Notes: generated by a model not told the origin, from the letters alone. Positions 47,280 to 59,402 are shown, counted from the stretch's first letter. The stretch is DNA of 64,000 bases from Combretum micranthum (GCA_024138025.1 JAMXBD010000114.1:1-64000), one strand, 5' to 3'. Translations and numbers: made by a program.

Positions 47280-48028
47280 TGATTCGATTGTTAATGATGG
47301 TCCTGAAATCTGATTCAGGGATATGGTAGCTATATCTACTCTATATTTGTATGATATTTGTAAGGTATTTATTTGGTTTAGTTAGAAATAAAATTGTAAA
47401 TATTTCTTCGGTATCTATTTTTTAATAAATATTTATTTGAAAATGATAAAAATATGATACCAAAATTATCAGAATCTGATAAAACAAATAGTTAACATTG
47501 TCTCGAGCTAGGCTTTATAAATTGAAACTTAATAAACATTTTAGTTTAACCAAATGAATTTTTTGTTATTTTTGTTTTTCAATAGGTTTTTTCCATAAAA
47601 CAAAAATTCATTATATTAACAATAGTGCAACAAGACACAAAGTATAAAATCCCAACAAAACATTTAAAAAGATGGGATCTAAAGATCCAATCTAAAGTGG
47701 GTACATCTCTTTTACAATTAAGGGATGAAATATCCCTTTTATAGCATAAATTTTTCATAAAAAAAAATGAAAAATCAGCACTCTATCTGGATATAATCTC
47801 ATAAAGAGATGGGAAAACAATAAACAAAAAAGAAAAAAAAATACCCATTTATTCTAAAAACTACAACACTCCCGTGTTAACACAACTATCTTAAATCCGA
47901 CCAAATTTGTAGATATGGGATTATGAAAATGGAAACACAATATTGATTGAGAAAATGTCAGATCTGAGATATTAAAAGTAGATATGCATATATGAATATC
48001 AATAGTGGTGAATTTGTGGTTTTTTATA
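47280..48028. other. Intergenic upstream of histone H4
   Basis: AT-rich; no coding sequence or repeat structure could be supported. Confidence 0.5.
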
Positions 48029-48036
48029 ATTAATGA

Positions 48037-48985
48037 TAGAGGTGAGCGAGTATAAGTAAGTAGAGTATGAAGCATTATCCGTACCTTACCCTATCCTATA
48101 AGATACAGAGTATTGAATTTCAAATCCAAAGCCTACCTTATAGCTTATTGTACCCACCCTATACCATGTAAAATATACAGGATACAGGGTATAATATGGA
48201 ACCTATAATGTTTTTCTATAAAATCACTATATTGTGTTCTTTCTTTTTAAAATATTAAGTATGTAGTTTTTAATATGTTTTTATATAATATGTGTCACTA
48301 TCTTATTTTCATACATTCAATATAAACAGCATGAAGAAAGAAATTTAAAAAGTGATTTGTTAATATCTCAAGTTCTATAATATACAGAATCCATAATATA
48401 TATATATATATTAAAGTTGAAACTTACAACAAATACTTATGAAACCTATTTATGTGATATTAAATAAAAATATAAAACTTACACAAAATTTCAAAATTAA
48501 AAACTTGGGAACTATTTCTATATTAATTTGTATTATAATATAAATAATATCTTTATATAATTCGAGAGTTCAAGTATATACATATAACCATAGTTTTTTT
48601 AAAATAAAAATAACAAGTCATTCTAAAATAAAATAGTATAAATCATTCTATAATAAAACTTTTTGAAATGTAGTATACAAATAATAATCTTGAATATGCA
48701 AAATAAAATAAGGAATATCATTATTTATTATGTATTAATATTAGTATATAATATTTAACAAGGTTGATACATAATATCCTATATGTATTTCTACAGTATA
48801 GTACAAGTTTCAAGGTGGGTACAGGGTTTGTAGACCTTATACTCGTACCTTGCTTTATGAGAGCAGGTTCCAAAAATTTGATATATGTATCTTACCTTGT
48901 GGCCTTTAATACATACCTAGATCTTATCCAGTCAAGCAGGATCCATATGGATACCCTATACGACAAGATTACTCACTCATCCTTA
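48037..48985. mobile_element. hAT-type MITE, GGGGTGAGCGGGT family, copy 2
   Basis: The 949-base element begins TAGAGGTGAGCGAGTATAAG and ends ATTACTCACTCATCCTTA. Flanks ATTAATGA (48029-48036) and GTTAATGA (48986-48993) match at seven of eight bases. It is related along its length to 26310-27131 and 55023-55868. A 108-codon open frame over its right end is not a gene (see rejected items). Confidence 0.75.
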
Positions 48986-48993
48986 GTTAATGA

Positions 48994-50088
48994 GAGGAAA
49001 ATATTTGAAAAGGAGAGGCGGCTAGTAATCAAACCACCCCTTATTTTAGGGTCAAAAATTTCAAAGATACTTGATGTTCTACTTGGATAGCTCCAAAAGC
49101 CTCCTTTCTTATCGTTTTTTTTTCAATAGTTTTTTTTATATAATTTAAAAGTGAAATAGAACATAAAATTAAATTACATACTTTATATTATACACTTATA
49201 CAGTAGATATGAGAACTAAGTGTATCTATGTTATCAACTTTTTAACATAAAAGGTGCCTCTAATTTGTTTTTTTTTTAACATAATGTAAATATTATTGTA
49301 TAATTATATGAATAAGACTAATTACAACAAATATGATATATATATATTATATTATTTTAGAGGAAGCAAGTGACTTGAAATTTATGACATGCTTTATGTG
49401 TTGCATTTAATTTGCAACACATCTCAACTAGTAATTGATCTCTAGCAATGGTAGCCACTAACGAAAAAATAATAGCAACAACAATAATAATAACAATAAG
49501 GTCACTAGATCTAATTCAGTAAAGATTGAATATAGAGGATCTAAACTAGAATCCTATAAACTAGAGGTCTACAAAATAAAACACCGAGTGGGTCTATCGT
49601 AACTTAAGTTAGCAAGCATATTGATCTAAAGGTAAAGTATGAGAATAATAGTTCCAGCAACGTTGCCATTCCTATGTAGATGATATAGATATTTATAGCT
49701 GAACAATCTCAAGTGGTTAAGTGCATAATGGGATTACGAGAGAGTAGGTGAGTGGTCAATTGACAATAGTTAAGGTGAATATGGAATGAACCTACTAATC
49801 CACGCTCGCTTGTATTAAGCGTAGCCTAGGAGGGCATACCAAAAGATATAGGGTGCAATGTTGTACAATTGCTATAAGAGCTAGTCTACACACCGAACCA
49901 TAATAAAAAGTATATCAACTAGGCTGTGAGTTGTTACTAATGTAGACTAAGCGTTGATCCCTTAGATTAGCCCAAGTAGCTAGTGGGTTAGACATAACTT
50001 GGGAGGCTCGTGATCTATATCAAATTATCAACAAATAATAATAATAATAATAGGAAATTTTTGCCAAGTCATGCACTGGGCCATATAT
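48994..50088. other. Intergenic, no gene seen
   Basis: AT-rich. The stretch 49500-50000 is more complex and may be old retrotransposon DNA, but I could not identify any domain or terminal repeat. Confidence 0.45.
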
Positions 50089-50266
50089 GGGTTTGTTTTT
50101 CATTTGTATCTGTATTGAAATGATATGTGTGAATATATTTGATTTGCATTTATAGTTTATCTATGTTTGATCTATTTAATATGAATCTATTTCTTGATAA
50201 ACAATTTGTTAGAAAAAGCTTTAAAAAGTGTCTATATATGCTCAAAAAGACTAGCCAAATAGACCT
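50089..50266. mobile_element. 220-bp MITE, GTTTGGATTGTC family, inverted and diverged copy
   Basis: Reads in the opposite orientation to 21711 and 63410: GGGTTTGTTTTTCATTTGTATCTG at the left, TTCTTGATAAACAATTTGTTAGAAAAAG in the middle and CCAAATAGACCTTA at the right. Shortened relative to the other copies. Confidence 0.5.
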
Positions 50267-50656
50267 TATAATTCGATGTTTAACCATTTTCGTTTTATCA
50301 TTCTATATCTACCTTAGAAGTATGGGATGGCCAAAAAGTGTTCACATGTTTCAAAGCTTGCTAGGGTTTTTTGTCATTTTTTTCCCTTTTGCATACTTCT
50401 AAATTTTTTATCATAATTATTTATTAAATATAATTATCAATGTAAATCTATTTACTAATTAGTACCTAACATGAGTCATTAAATTATAACACAAGTCATA
50501 ATTTTTTTAAGATTAATAACCTATTTGCAAAAATGAGAATATGATAATCATATTTGTATATAATAAAAGTGTTATTGAGAATGAATTACAATTGTTGTAG
50601 ATTTATTATTGAACACAAAACAATATAGGCACGCATAATATATGTGTAGCTAAGGT

Positions 50657-51946
50657 AAGGCTGTAAACGAGTTGAGTCGACACAGTACAAAGCTTGAACT
50701 CTACTCAGATAAAAAACTAGAAGCTTGAACTCGAACGAGTTTTGATTTTTAAGCTCGAACTAGACTTGATTTAATACTCGATAAGCTCAAACTCGACTCG
50801 ATTAAGCTTAATTATTCATTTAAATATTATATTATAAACATTATTTAATACTCCATAAACTCGAACTCGACTCGTCTCAATTTAATACTCTTTTAAGCTC
50901 GATTAAGCTCACAAGCTTACTAGTCGAATATTTTAAAGCTCGAACTCGAGCTCGGTAATTACTCAAGTAACTCGAACTCGAGTTCGACTATATTGTAAAC
51001 GAGTCGAATACAAGCTTTAACTGAGTTGAACTCGAATAGTTTGCGAGTTGTCTCAACTAAAGCCGTGCATGCGGGTCGGACTATGGGCGCCAATTTGCAT
51101 AAACCACAAAAAAATGTGGGGTAGGCTAAAAATTTTAATCTATTTAATGTGCGGGCCAAAATGGCCCGCCCTGCATAACCCATGAGTTGAAGTGAGCCAA
51201 CCAGCTGTAGGTAGGGTTGGCCCGCGAACCCGCACTTAAAAAAACACAAAAAGAAAGAAAGAAATATAAATCTTATAAAAAAAAAAAAACCTAATACATT
51301 ATCCTTTTAATTTCCTTTTCACTTCACTTTTCTATTATTTAGTTGTTGAATGTTGATTATGTAAATTTTTATGAGAGTGATATTTTAAACTTTGAATTTT
51401 TATGTTTATTATATTCTTAGTCCTTTTATCAATACCTTTTCATTTTATATTTATTAGATATTTAGATGCTTCTATTTAAAATAAGCAACACAATATCAAT
51501 TGATAATTTTCATGATGTATTTTCCATTGCCACGCTAAAGAAAAAAATTGGAATGAATTTTAATTTATATTGGTTAAAATAAATCCTTTTATGTTGAAAT
51601 AAAAATTTCAAAATAGAAATCTATAATTTTTCCATACACGATTATCATCTAGGATTAATATATAGATAACTGATGAGATAAAAAGAAATATATTATATAT
51701 TAATATTATTAAAAAATTCAATTCTTATAATATTTTTAATAAAAAATATATATTAGCGAGTCCGCAGGCTAGCCCGCATAACCCACCAACCCGTGCGGCA
51801 TGGGTTGGGTTAAAAATTTTGGCCTGCATAGCAATGTGGGCCAAAACAAGCTAGCCCGCATAATCCGTGGGTTAACGCGGGGCAGGGCAGGTTGGCCTAC
51901 ATAACCCGTTTACACAGCTCTAGTCTCGACTCACTTACAGTGCTAA
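50657..51946. mobile_element. hAT-type MITE, AAGCTCGAGC-rich family, split by a second MITE
   Basis: The outer element begins AAGGCTGTAAACGAGTTGAG and ends GTCTCGACTCACTTACAGTGCTA. It is flanked by an exact eight-base duplication GCTAAGGT (50649-50656, 51947-51954). The element at 51058-51922 interrupts it. Without the insert and the duplicated bases, the outer element is about 417 bases, somewhat shorter than its relatives at 22502 and 60219. Confidence 0.8.
51058..51922. mobile_element. hAT-type MITE, GCGGGTC/GCCCGC family, nested
   Basis: The 865-base element has inverted ends TAAAGCCGTGCATGCGGGTC and, in reverse, TAGAGCTGTGTAAACGGGTT. It is flanked by GTCTCAAC (51050-51057) and GTCTCGAC (51923-51930). 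GC-rich arms with GGCCCGC/GCGGGCC motifs surround a very AT-rich middle. It lies inside the outer element at 50657-51946 and is therefore the younger insertion. Confidence 0.8.
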
Positions 51947-52104
51947 GCTAAGGTTTACCACTATCATGTTCAAAACCTAAATAGAACCAGAATTGGAACG
52001 TAGGGAAAGTCTAATTCTTAGTTTCAGGCAATTGTAAATTTTCATCGTTCGGTTTTGATTCTCTAGAAATTAGGATTTGAAAACCACGACCTTTTTTTTT
52101 AAGA

Positions 52105-52422
52105 TATAATATCACAAATGATACCTGAATTTTGATAAAATATGCAATTAGGTACCTCAATTTTGAAATTGATCAATTTAATACATTAACTTTTATTACA
52201 TAAACTTTTAAATTGATCAATTAGGTACTTAAAACACGTTGAAATTGGTCAATTTAATGCTTAAAAGTACTTGAAGGAGATACTATTGGTGTGCAAGAAA
52301 ATTTCTTTTAGGTATTAAATTGATCAATTTTAAAGTTTAAGTACTAATTTGATCAATTTCAAAGTTCAAGTTCGTAATCGTATATTTTGTCAAAGTTTAG
52401 ATATATTTTGTGACATTAACCC
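52105..52422. mobile_element. Mutator-like foldback MITE, copy C
   Basis: The 318-base element has inverted ends longer than 50 bases: TATAATATCACAAATGATAC... on the left, and on the right the reverse of GGGTTAATGTCACAAAATAT.... Flanks are TTTTTAAGA and TTTTTAAAA (nine bases, one mismatch). Internal TTGATCAATTTAATAC motifs occur in both orientations. Related to copies A and B at 16819 and 17485. Confidence 0.7.
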
Positions 52423-52431
52423 TTTTTAAAA

Positions 52432-55014
52432 TACAAATTATTTAGTTTTACTTAAGTAGATATATTCACGAGACTATATATATGTATATAAATATATATG
52501 AGTATACTTAAACGCAAAAAAATATATACAATAAGAACATACGTTTACATGCATATATCTATACATATGTGAAATGTAATCTAAAAGAATAATTATCGTT
52601 CGGATTCCTAAAATTTTGATTTGGTTTATTTTAGTTTACACGATGAACTATATTTTATAATTTATGGAAGTTTATATGCGAAATTTGTAACCTCGTATGA
52701 AAAAAATACCAAATCCATTTACTAATAGCAAATATCGAATTACATGACGGGTAAGCCATTTCAACATTCACGTGACTAGAAAATTTTCAACATACATTAA
52801 CAACTAATATTATTCATAAAAACGAGCGTATAACATATATTTTGAGTTAACTTCATTACACATAATTTATAAACTATGGTTATAAAAGTTAGATAATTAT
52901 ACATTCTAATATATATGAACTAAAAGATCTTTTAATTATTATGTTGTAACATAAAAGATTTATTAGTTACAACTCATTGCTTGCACGAAGCCGATAGATG
53001 TTAGACCTTGAAAATCTAGACTCGAATCAATGTTGGGAGTAAAGCCTAGGAAGATAGAAAACAGGTTAGTGGCGCATTGAGCATGACCACTCTGATGCCT
53101 AAGTCAAAGATAGTCATGATAAGCCTATAAATTGGATTGAAGAAATACGACATTTCCATCTCCAGAGAAGTAAATAAGTATTTATAGGTGACCGGCTTGT
53201 TGGTTATGGACGTTGTGGGTTTGTGGGTAAGTGGATGGTTGGCAGTAGTAGTGGAAATCATAAGGGGAGTCCATGACTCTACCTCTTGAAGACCAGGGCA
53301 ATCGAGCTATTTATGTCAGGTAATGAGTAGCACGAAAGCGACCGTGCAATCATCAAGACTTGTTATAGGGTTGGATCATCCATTATGAGATATATCGATG
53401 GAGTTTGGAGTTGGTAGACTAGCCCAGCCTATTGGTGTATTGGGCTCAACTCGGGTGGTCCTATATTCCAGAATGGACCATCAACAAAACAAAAGTACTA
53501 TATTTTTCTAAAATGATATATTTTGGTTTATCTTTTTAATTAACCATGAAGATTGATTCGATATGAAAATTTTTTAAAACCAAACTGTTATAAATCAATA
53601 TTCCCAATGTGATGTTTTGCTCACCCAATTGTAAGGGCTGTAGCAAAGCTTGGTCGGAGCACGCTTCTTTCTTCTCTATTTTGACTAATCAACGGAAGCA
53701 GGTTTTATCATGGCACGAGGCACGCAACGTGCTTTGAAGTAAACATGTTTTTGTAGTGTAATATGCTAGGTATATAAAACCAAATCAAGTGAGGACAATG
53801 CATCCTGGTACGGTAGGAGTCATCCCACATTGTTTTCTCATGTTTGGCGTGGCTAGTTACTGGACTTGCCTAGAGAAAAACTTGTGGAGGGCGTGGTTTC
53901 CAATGGTGCTTCCAAAGGGTTTCAAATTTTAAGCATATTTGTATGCTTTGAAATGTAGAAGAACTTAGGACTAAACCTTAACCGGCCGGTTCAGCAAAAG
54001 AATTTCCATCTCGATTTTCCATAATTGATAGGACTTATGGTCCGATTTTGGTTATCTTGGTCATGATTAACTTCTCTGGGGAATAATCTATCATTTCACC
54101 AACTATAACCATCGCAGTGCCCAATGGTTGGCTCATCCCAGTGATAACATCGTTAACTTATGCACCGATTCTCGTATCTTGTGGGGATAGTAAAATTGGA
54201 ACCGGACATAATCCAATATCTCCTTATCAAAAAATAGACAAAGTTCTTTAATAAGTTTCATGAGTTGCTAGCCTAGTGTATTAAGGTCTTGCCAACTAAG
54301 ATTCGATGGTGTTTTTCCATTGATGATGTGTATGTGGCTAGTTTGACCAGCTAAATATATACATTTTTTCATCATGTTCGATGATTTCAATTTTTTGTTT
54401 ATGATCAATTTTTGGATCTAGTAATCTTTAGCAGTCTATCAAATTCTGATCATATTCTTTTACAAATTTCTTGTGTAATTTTCTACTTGACTTATAACGA
54501 ATAATTAAATTGGTTTGAATTTTGTCACCACATTACTTACATCTCTATCTTAGTTGATGAGTACATTGCCATTGAATTAATGGAACGAAATTGGTGTTTG
54601 GTTTTAGTTACCATGGAATAGCTATTTCATGATTAGATTTGTGAAAGGTGATATCATAAGGAATGTTTATTTTATATAATATGAAATAGATAAGAAATTT
54701 ATGTTTATTTTTTTATTAAATAAATTGCAATTCTTGACAAAAAAAATTATTATATTCCAAAAAAAAACCCTAATTATAAAATAAAAATATTGTTGTTCTA
54801 TTTCAATGAAGAAATGTGATGCTAATGTTTCTATAATTTCATGTGTTCTTAATGCCTTATAGTATGCGATGAAGATAAAAAGGGAGAGGACTACTATTTT
54901 GATTTCCAAACTTCAACTTCAAAAGAATAATATAAAGGTGGGTATGCATTAACTTCTCAATAAGTTCATGATACAGGTTCTTTTGCAATAACTTAGTTTC
55001 TTTTCTCATAAATA
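52432..55014. other. Intergenic, no gene seen
   Basis: AT-rich to 52980, then a more complex stretch (53000-54400) that could be decayed gene or element DNA. Short open frames there (for example 53046-53261) match nothing I recognise. Confidence 0.45.
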
Positions 55015-55022
55015 GATTCAGG

Positions 55023-55868
55023 TGGGGGTGAGCGGGTAATCTTGTCATACAAGATATCCACTCGTATCTTACTCAATCGAATGTGGTTCAAATGGGTATT
55101 GAGAGCCACATGATAAGATAGAGATATTGTTTTCTTGGAAATTGTTTTCATAAGATAGGGTAGAAGTATAATGTATTCATATCTTATACCCACCTTGGAA
55201 CTTGCACAATAGAATATACAAGTTCCAAATATACCTTGTACATATCTTAAAGCATGCACTTTATTAAAAGATTATAATCCAAAATAATTAAAGATAAAAT
55301 AATACTTTATTTTTTATTTTGTAACTACTTTTGGTTAAAATTATCATTTGCAGACTGCCTTTAAAAATTTTTATTTGGAAAGAATTTTGATGGTATGTAC
55401 ATAAACTTTTAAGTTATATAGAAGTGTTAATAATCGACTAATACAATTTAATACATACGTTCTTTTAAAGTTTTTCATTTTAGAATTTGTTAGATGTTTC
55501 ACAATTTTGTTAAAATCATGCAATCAGGTTTTACAAATATTTATTTCAGATTTCAACTTTAACATAAACAAGTCATGCATATTGTAAAACTTGTGATATT
55601 TAAAGTTTTATTTTTTAACTTTCTTTTAATATGTTATTTACAATAAAAAATATATAAACAAAGTAGTTTTACGTATTATAAGTTGAAATTTAACCAAAAA
55701 AATTTTACATGTTCCACAAGATACCCTATACCACTGGGTACAAGCTATATGATAGGTATAATGTGTTATGGTATAGGTTTCGGATACAAAACTTCATACC
55801 TTATACCTTACAGGGTAGGATATGAGTAAGATTCCATATCTTACCCACCTTGGACTCGCTGAGCCCTA
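55023..55868. mobile_element. hAT-type MITE, GGGGTGAGCGGGT family, copy 3
   Basis: The 846-base element begins TGGGGGTGAGCGGGTAATC and ends GGACTCGCTGAGCCCTA. Flanks GATTCAGG and TATTCAAG match at six of eight bases. Same internal layout as copies at 26310 and 48037. No transposase is encoded. Confidence 0.7.
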
Positions 55869-55876
55869 TATTCAAG

Positions 55877-56217
55877 TGACTCAAGTGCCATAACCAATAT
55901 CTAAACTTATATTTTATCACTATATTGTGATTAAGAAAAATTATATCTTTGCACTTTGAAGATCACTTTTATTGGAGGGATTTTATTATGATCAAGAGAT
56001 AGAATGTAGCAAATCTTGTTTATGGCGTAAATAATAATGGTAGAATCATTTTTTATTACTAATCAAGTTTTGTAATGTGTGTTGTACTATTTTTAAGTAA
56101 ATTAATCTTAAGGACTTAACTCAAGAGATATTAGCAAGAAATAATTAAAAAAATATTTCCTACCCAATCTTCTAAAAGACAATTTATCCACATAAGTTCT
56201 ATGTGTAACTGCTATGG

Positions 56218-56250
<33 letters not shown>

Positions 56251-56388
56251 TATGGAAATTACAGTCAAGAATTCAGAATTTGTGAAATTCATCAAAATTA
56301 CTCCGATATCTAAAATGGAATATTTAAAACATAATTTCAAATCAGGTTTTGATAAGAAAAGTAAACATCACATGCTTAAAAACACAAG
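55877..56388. other. Intergenic between MITE and young gypsy element
   Basis: AT-rich with a short TA run near 56219-56233; nothing else seen. Confidence 0.5.
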
Positions 56389-56393
56389 TGATG

Positions 56394-56967
56394 TGATAAA
56401 GCCCACGGCCCACACACGACCTCAACAGTCCAATCCTAATAACTGAGCCCAACCGGAAAATGCAATGTAAATTCCGAATCGGTGCCCTAACCTCTAAACT
56501 CTATCAGCAACACTTCTACTTCGTAAGTTCCGCTCCCTTTTGTTTCTCTCTACTTAGATCCTTTTTAGAAAGATTAGGGTTTGCTTCTTACTGTGTATTA
56601 CGTTTTCTAATTGATTTCTAACTGTTTGTTGTTTTGTGTTCTTGATTCGTGGAAGGAAAAGATGGCAGATTGTGGATGAGTAAAGGGTTTCTGGAGTTCG
56701 AGCCTCCAGTAGCTCCTGATGGTACCTTTTGATTAAAATCTGGTTGTTTTTTATTTTTTTTCTCCGTTCTATTTATACACAGTTGTGTATAGAAGTTGTT
56801 ACAATTGCCTGCTGTTTTCCAGCTGTCCTATTCTGTTACAGATACTACACTTGCTAACTATTTGTGATCTATTACACATGATGCTATACTTGACTCCTCT
56901 TGTACTTTAAGGTACATAGTCCTGTAAATATGCTGGCTGCTTTCTATTACGTACATGAGTCATAACA
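56394..56967 (-). mobile_element. 3' LTR of young non-autonomous gypsy element
   Basis: The 574-base LTR runs from TGATAAAGCCC to CATAACA. It is almost identical to 58816-59402; I see only a few short insertions or deletions and essentially no substitutions. The target duplication TGATG lies at 56389-56393 and 59403-59407. The inner end is next to a purine tract. Confidence 0.93.
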
Positions 56968-56984
56968 TGTTCCTCCTCCTCTGG
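56968..56984 (-). other. Polypurine tract of young gypsy element
   Basis: On the minus strand CCAGAGGAGGAGGAACA directly precedes the LTR start TGTTATGAC. Confidence 0.75.
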
Positions 56985-56992
56985 AAAAAATC

Positions 56993-57509
56993 ACCTTGTA
57001 AACAAACGTGATGTCCATTAAAAAAAAAATCCATAGTAAGATGAGCATAGTTCATAGTAACAGGCCCTAAAGTTTGAAGCCACTGTATTCCTAATACCAA
57101 GTCTGCCCCCTGTATAGGAAGAACATACAAATCAACATTCAGCTGTATGTCTCCCAAAATTAATGGTACTTTCTCACAAAAGCCTGTACAACTCATGTAT
57201 TCTCCATTACCAAACCAGCAATTTGATCAGATTTGATCAATTTATTTAATTGAGGAGACTCTATCCGTTTGGGCAAAACAGATGAAATACCATGTAAACA
57301 AACGTGATGTCCATCCAAAAAAAAATCCATAGTAAGATGAGCATAGTTCATAGTAACAGGCCCTAAAGTTTGAAGCCACTGTATTCCTAATACCAAGTCT
57401 GCCCCCTGTATAGGAAGAACATACAAATCAACATTCAGCTGTATGTCTCCCAAAATTAATGGTACTTTCTCACAAAAGCCTGTACAACTCATGTATTCTC
57501 CATTACCAA
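56993..57509. repeat. Duplicated protease-end segment (period about 298)
   Basis: 56993-57212 repeats 57291-57509 with only a few changes. Both encode the same part of the protease C-terminus (ending near MNYAHLTMDFF). The 78 bases between belong to the tail of the long reading frame. It looks like a junction made when the rest of pol was deleted and a copy of the segment was joined to the polypurine tract. Confidence 0.85.
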
Positions 57510-58539
57510 TCATCACTCGAAAAGTAGGAGTAGCTAAGATAGGTAAATGTAACTGTCTGGCCACATGTTCCTGTATAAAATTGTGAGTGCTCCCAGAGTC
57601 TATTAAAATAGAAACCGACTGTCCCCCAATACACCCTTCAAGTCTCAAAGTTCTAAGAGCTTGTGTGCCTGATAAAGCATGATAACTGATCTCAATAGGA
57701 TTGTCCAAAGAATCCTGAGATATCGAATCTAATGAGACTGGATCACTAGTATCATCCTCAGTTGGAAGTATCAACATAAGAAATTTGGCTTTACAAATAT
57801 GGTCTTTATTAAATTTTTCATCACAATTAAAGCAAAGACCCTTCTCTCGTCGAACAGCCATCTCGGCAGGAGATAGTCTTTTAAAAGGTAAAGGTTTTTT
57901 TGAATATGTATTTGGAGTAGTGGAGAGATGAAGAGAAGAAAAAGTAGGTTTAGGAGTAAAAGGTTTAGTTTTAAAGGATGTAGGAGGTGTATAAGTGGAA
58001 GAAATACCAGGTTTAGAAAAAGATGAACTATGTGGAAGAGATGTAGAAGATGAAACAGTATATGGTAAAGTGTGTGTAAACTTGGATTCAAAAAGCTTAG
58101 CTAAACTCATTGCTTGAATTAAACCAGTAGGTTGACTAGCTAAGACCTCCTGCTGAAGTATAGGTTTAAGACCTGACACAAAACAGCTCATGAGAAAACT
58201 CTCAGATAATCCAGTCACATGATTAGATAATGATTCAAACGCATGTTGATACTCAAAAACAGTTCCAGTTTGAACCAACTTAGACAATCTGCCCTGTGGA
58301 TCCTCGTATAGAGAAGGACCGAAACGATGTTCCATAGCCTTCAAAAATACAGGCCAAGTAGAAATTAAACCACTCCGAAACAACCATTGATACCAATCTG
58401 CAGCATCATCTTCCATTGCAAAAGATGCTATCTTTAATCTTTCAGAATCAGGAACATTATGTAAATCAAAAAATTGATTGGCTTTAAAAATCCAAGACAT
58501 TGGATTGTTCCCAGAAAATTTAGGCAATTCCAACTTCAT
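57193..58539 (-). CDS. Gag-protease polyprotein of non-autonomous gypsy element
   Basis: The intact 448-residue frame is the longest in the window. The gag core is at about residues 1-160 (LELPKFSGNNPMSW, ADWYQWLF), followed by a Ser/Thr/Pro-rich linker. A CCHC-like knuckle CFNCDEKFNKDHIC lies at 236-249 (spacing C-x2-C-x7-H-x-C). A retropepsin follows with ILIDSGSTHNFI (catalytic Asp at 314) and a downstream DLVLGIQWLQTLGP box. It then ends with no reverse transcriptase or integrase. Proteins of a related complete element would have to supply these. Its start codon overlaps the stop of the upstream frame (ATGA at 58536-58539). Type and order fit Ty3/gypsy. It resembles the class described as terminal-repeat retrotransposons with a GAG domain, here with protease added. 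Confidence 0.9.
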   Translation of the reverse strand: MKLELPKFSGNNPMSWIFKANQFFDLHNVPDSERLKIASFAMEDDAADWYQWLFRSGLISTWPVFLKAMEHRFGPSLYEDPQGRLSKLVQTGTVFEYQHAFESLSNHVTGLSESFLMSCFVSGLKPILQQEVLASQPTGLIQAMSLAKLFESKFTHTLPYTVSSSTSLPHSSSFSKPGISSTYTPPTSFKTKPFTPKPTFSSLHLSTTPNTYSKKPLPFKRLSPAEMAVRREKGLCFNCDEKFNKDHICKAKFLMLILPTEDDTSDPVSLDSISQDSLDNPIEISYHALSGTQALRTLRLEGCIGGQSVSILIDSGSTHNFIQEHVARQLHLPILATPTFRVMIGNGEYMSCTGFCEKVPLILGDIQLNVDLYVLPIQGADLVLGIQWLQTLGPVTMNYAHLTMDFFLDGHHVCLHGISSVLPKRIESPQLNKLIKSDQIAGLVMENT

Positions 58540-58787
58540 ATTCTTGAGAAAGAATATTGAGATTCCTCTTGAGTCGAATGTCCCTCAGGAGAAAATGATG
58601 AGTTAACATGTGAATTAGAATTCGAATTAACCTGATTCTCCATTTGCAATTTAACAAATTGCAAAACCTGACTCATATCAGATAATAATCTATCTGTTTT
58701 AGATTCAAGAGATAGGATCTTACTTTCATGCGACTGTAGATCCTCCTTCAATTGAGACCAACTGCGAGTACCATCAGCCATTGCCAC
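58536..58787 (-). CDS. Gag N-terminal coiled-coil frame of the same element
   Basis: The 83-codon frame begins MAMADGTRSWSQLKEDLQSH, and a predicted coiled coil (ILSLESKTDRLLSDMSQVLQF) follows. This is the usual N-terminal part of gypsy gag in this lineage. It ends at a TGA that overlaps the ATG of the long frame. In relatives these are normally one frame, so either a one-base change split them or the element reinitiates. Confidence 0.75.
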   Translation of the reverse strand: MAMADGTRSWSQLKEDLQSHESKILSLESKTDRLLSDMSQVLQFVKLQMENQVNSNSNSHVNSSFSPEGHSTQEESQYSFSRI

Positions 58788-58796
58788 AATGATGAA

Positions 58797-58814
58797 AACT
58801 CAATGAAAGCACCA
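58797..58814 (-). other. Primer binding site of young gypsy element
   Basis: Immediately inside the 5' LTR the minus strand reads TGGTGCTTTCATTGAGTT, with the TGG start expected for pairing with a tRNA CCA end. I cannot name the tRNA with confidence. Confidence 0.55.
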
Positions 58815-58815
58815 A

Positions 58816-59402
58816 TGATAAAGCCCACGGCCCACACACGACCTCAACAGTCCAATCCTAATAACTGAGCCCAACCGGAAAATGCAATGTAAATTCCGAA
58901 TCGTGCCCTAACCTCTAAACCTCTATCTCAGCAACACTTCTACTTCGTAAGTTCCGCTCCCTTTTGTTTCTCTCTACTTAGATCCTTTTTAGAAAGATTA
59001 GGGTTTGCTTCTTACTGTGTATTACGTTTTCTAATTGATTTCTAACTGTTTGTTGTTTTGTGTTCTTGATTCGTGGAAGGAAAAGATGGCAGATAGATTG
59101 TGGATGAGTAAAGGGTTTCTGGAGTTCGAGCCTCCGTAGCTCAGTAGCTCCTGATGGTACCTTTTGATTAAAATCTGGTTGTTTTTTATTTTTTTTCTCC
59201 GTTCTATTTATACACAGTTGTGTATAGAAGTTGTTACAATTGCCTGCTGTTTTCCAGCTGTCCTATTCTGTTACAGATACTACACTTGCTAACTATTTGT
59301 GATCTATTACACATGATGCTATACTTGACTCCTCTTGTACTTTAAGGTACATAGTCCTGTAAATATGCTGGCTGCTTTCTATTACGTACATGAGTCATAA
59401 CA
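58816..59402 (-). mobile_element. 5' LTR of young non-autonomous gypsy element
   Basis: The 587-base LTR has TG...CA ends, is followed by the target duplication TGATG, and is nearly identical to 56394-56967. The main difference is a short extra GTAGCTCA-like insertion near 59138. Confidence 0.93.

Noticed and set aside
48764..49090. Two opposite-strand open frames (48764-49090 and 54993-55259) that translate to similar proteins (both with LYDKIT)
   Set aside because: They lie in corresponding parts of two copies of the same MITE family. The similarity comes from the DNA repeat, not from a conserved gene, and both frames run out of the element.
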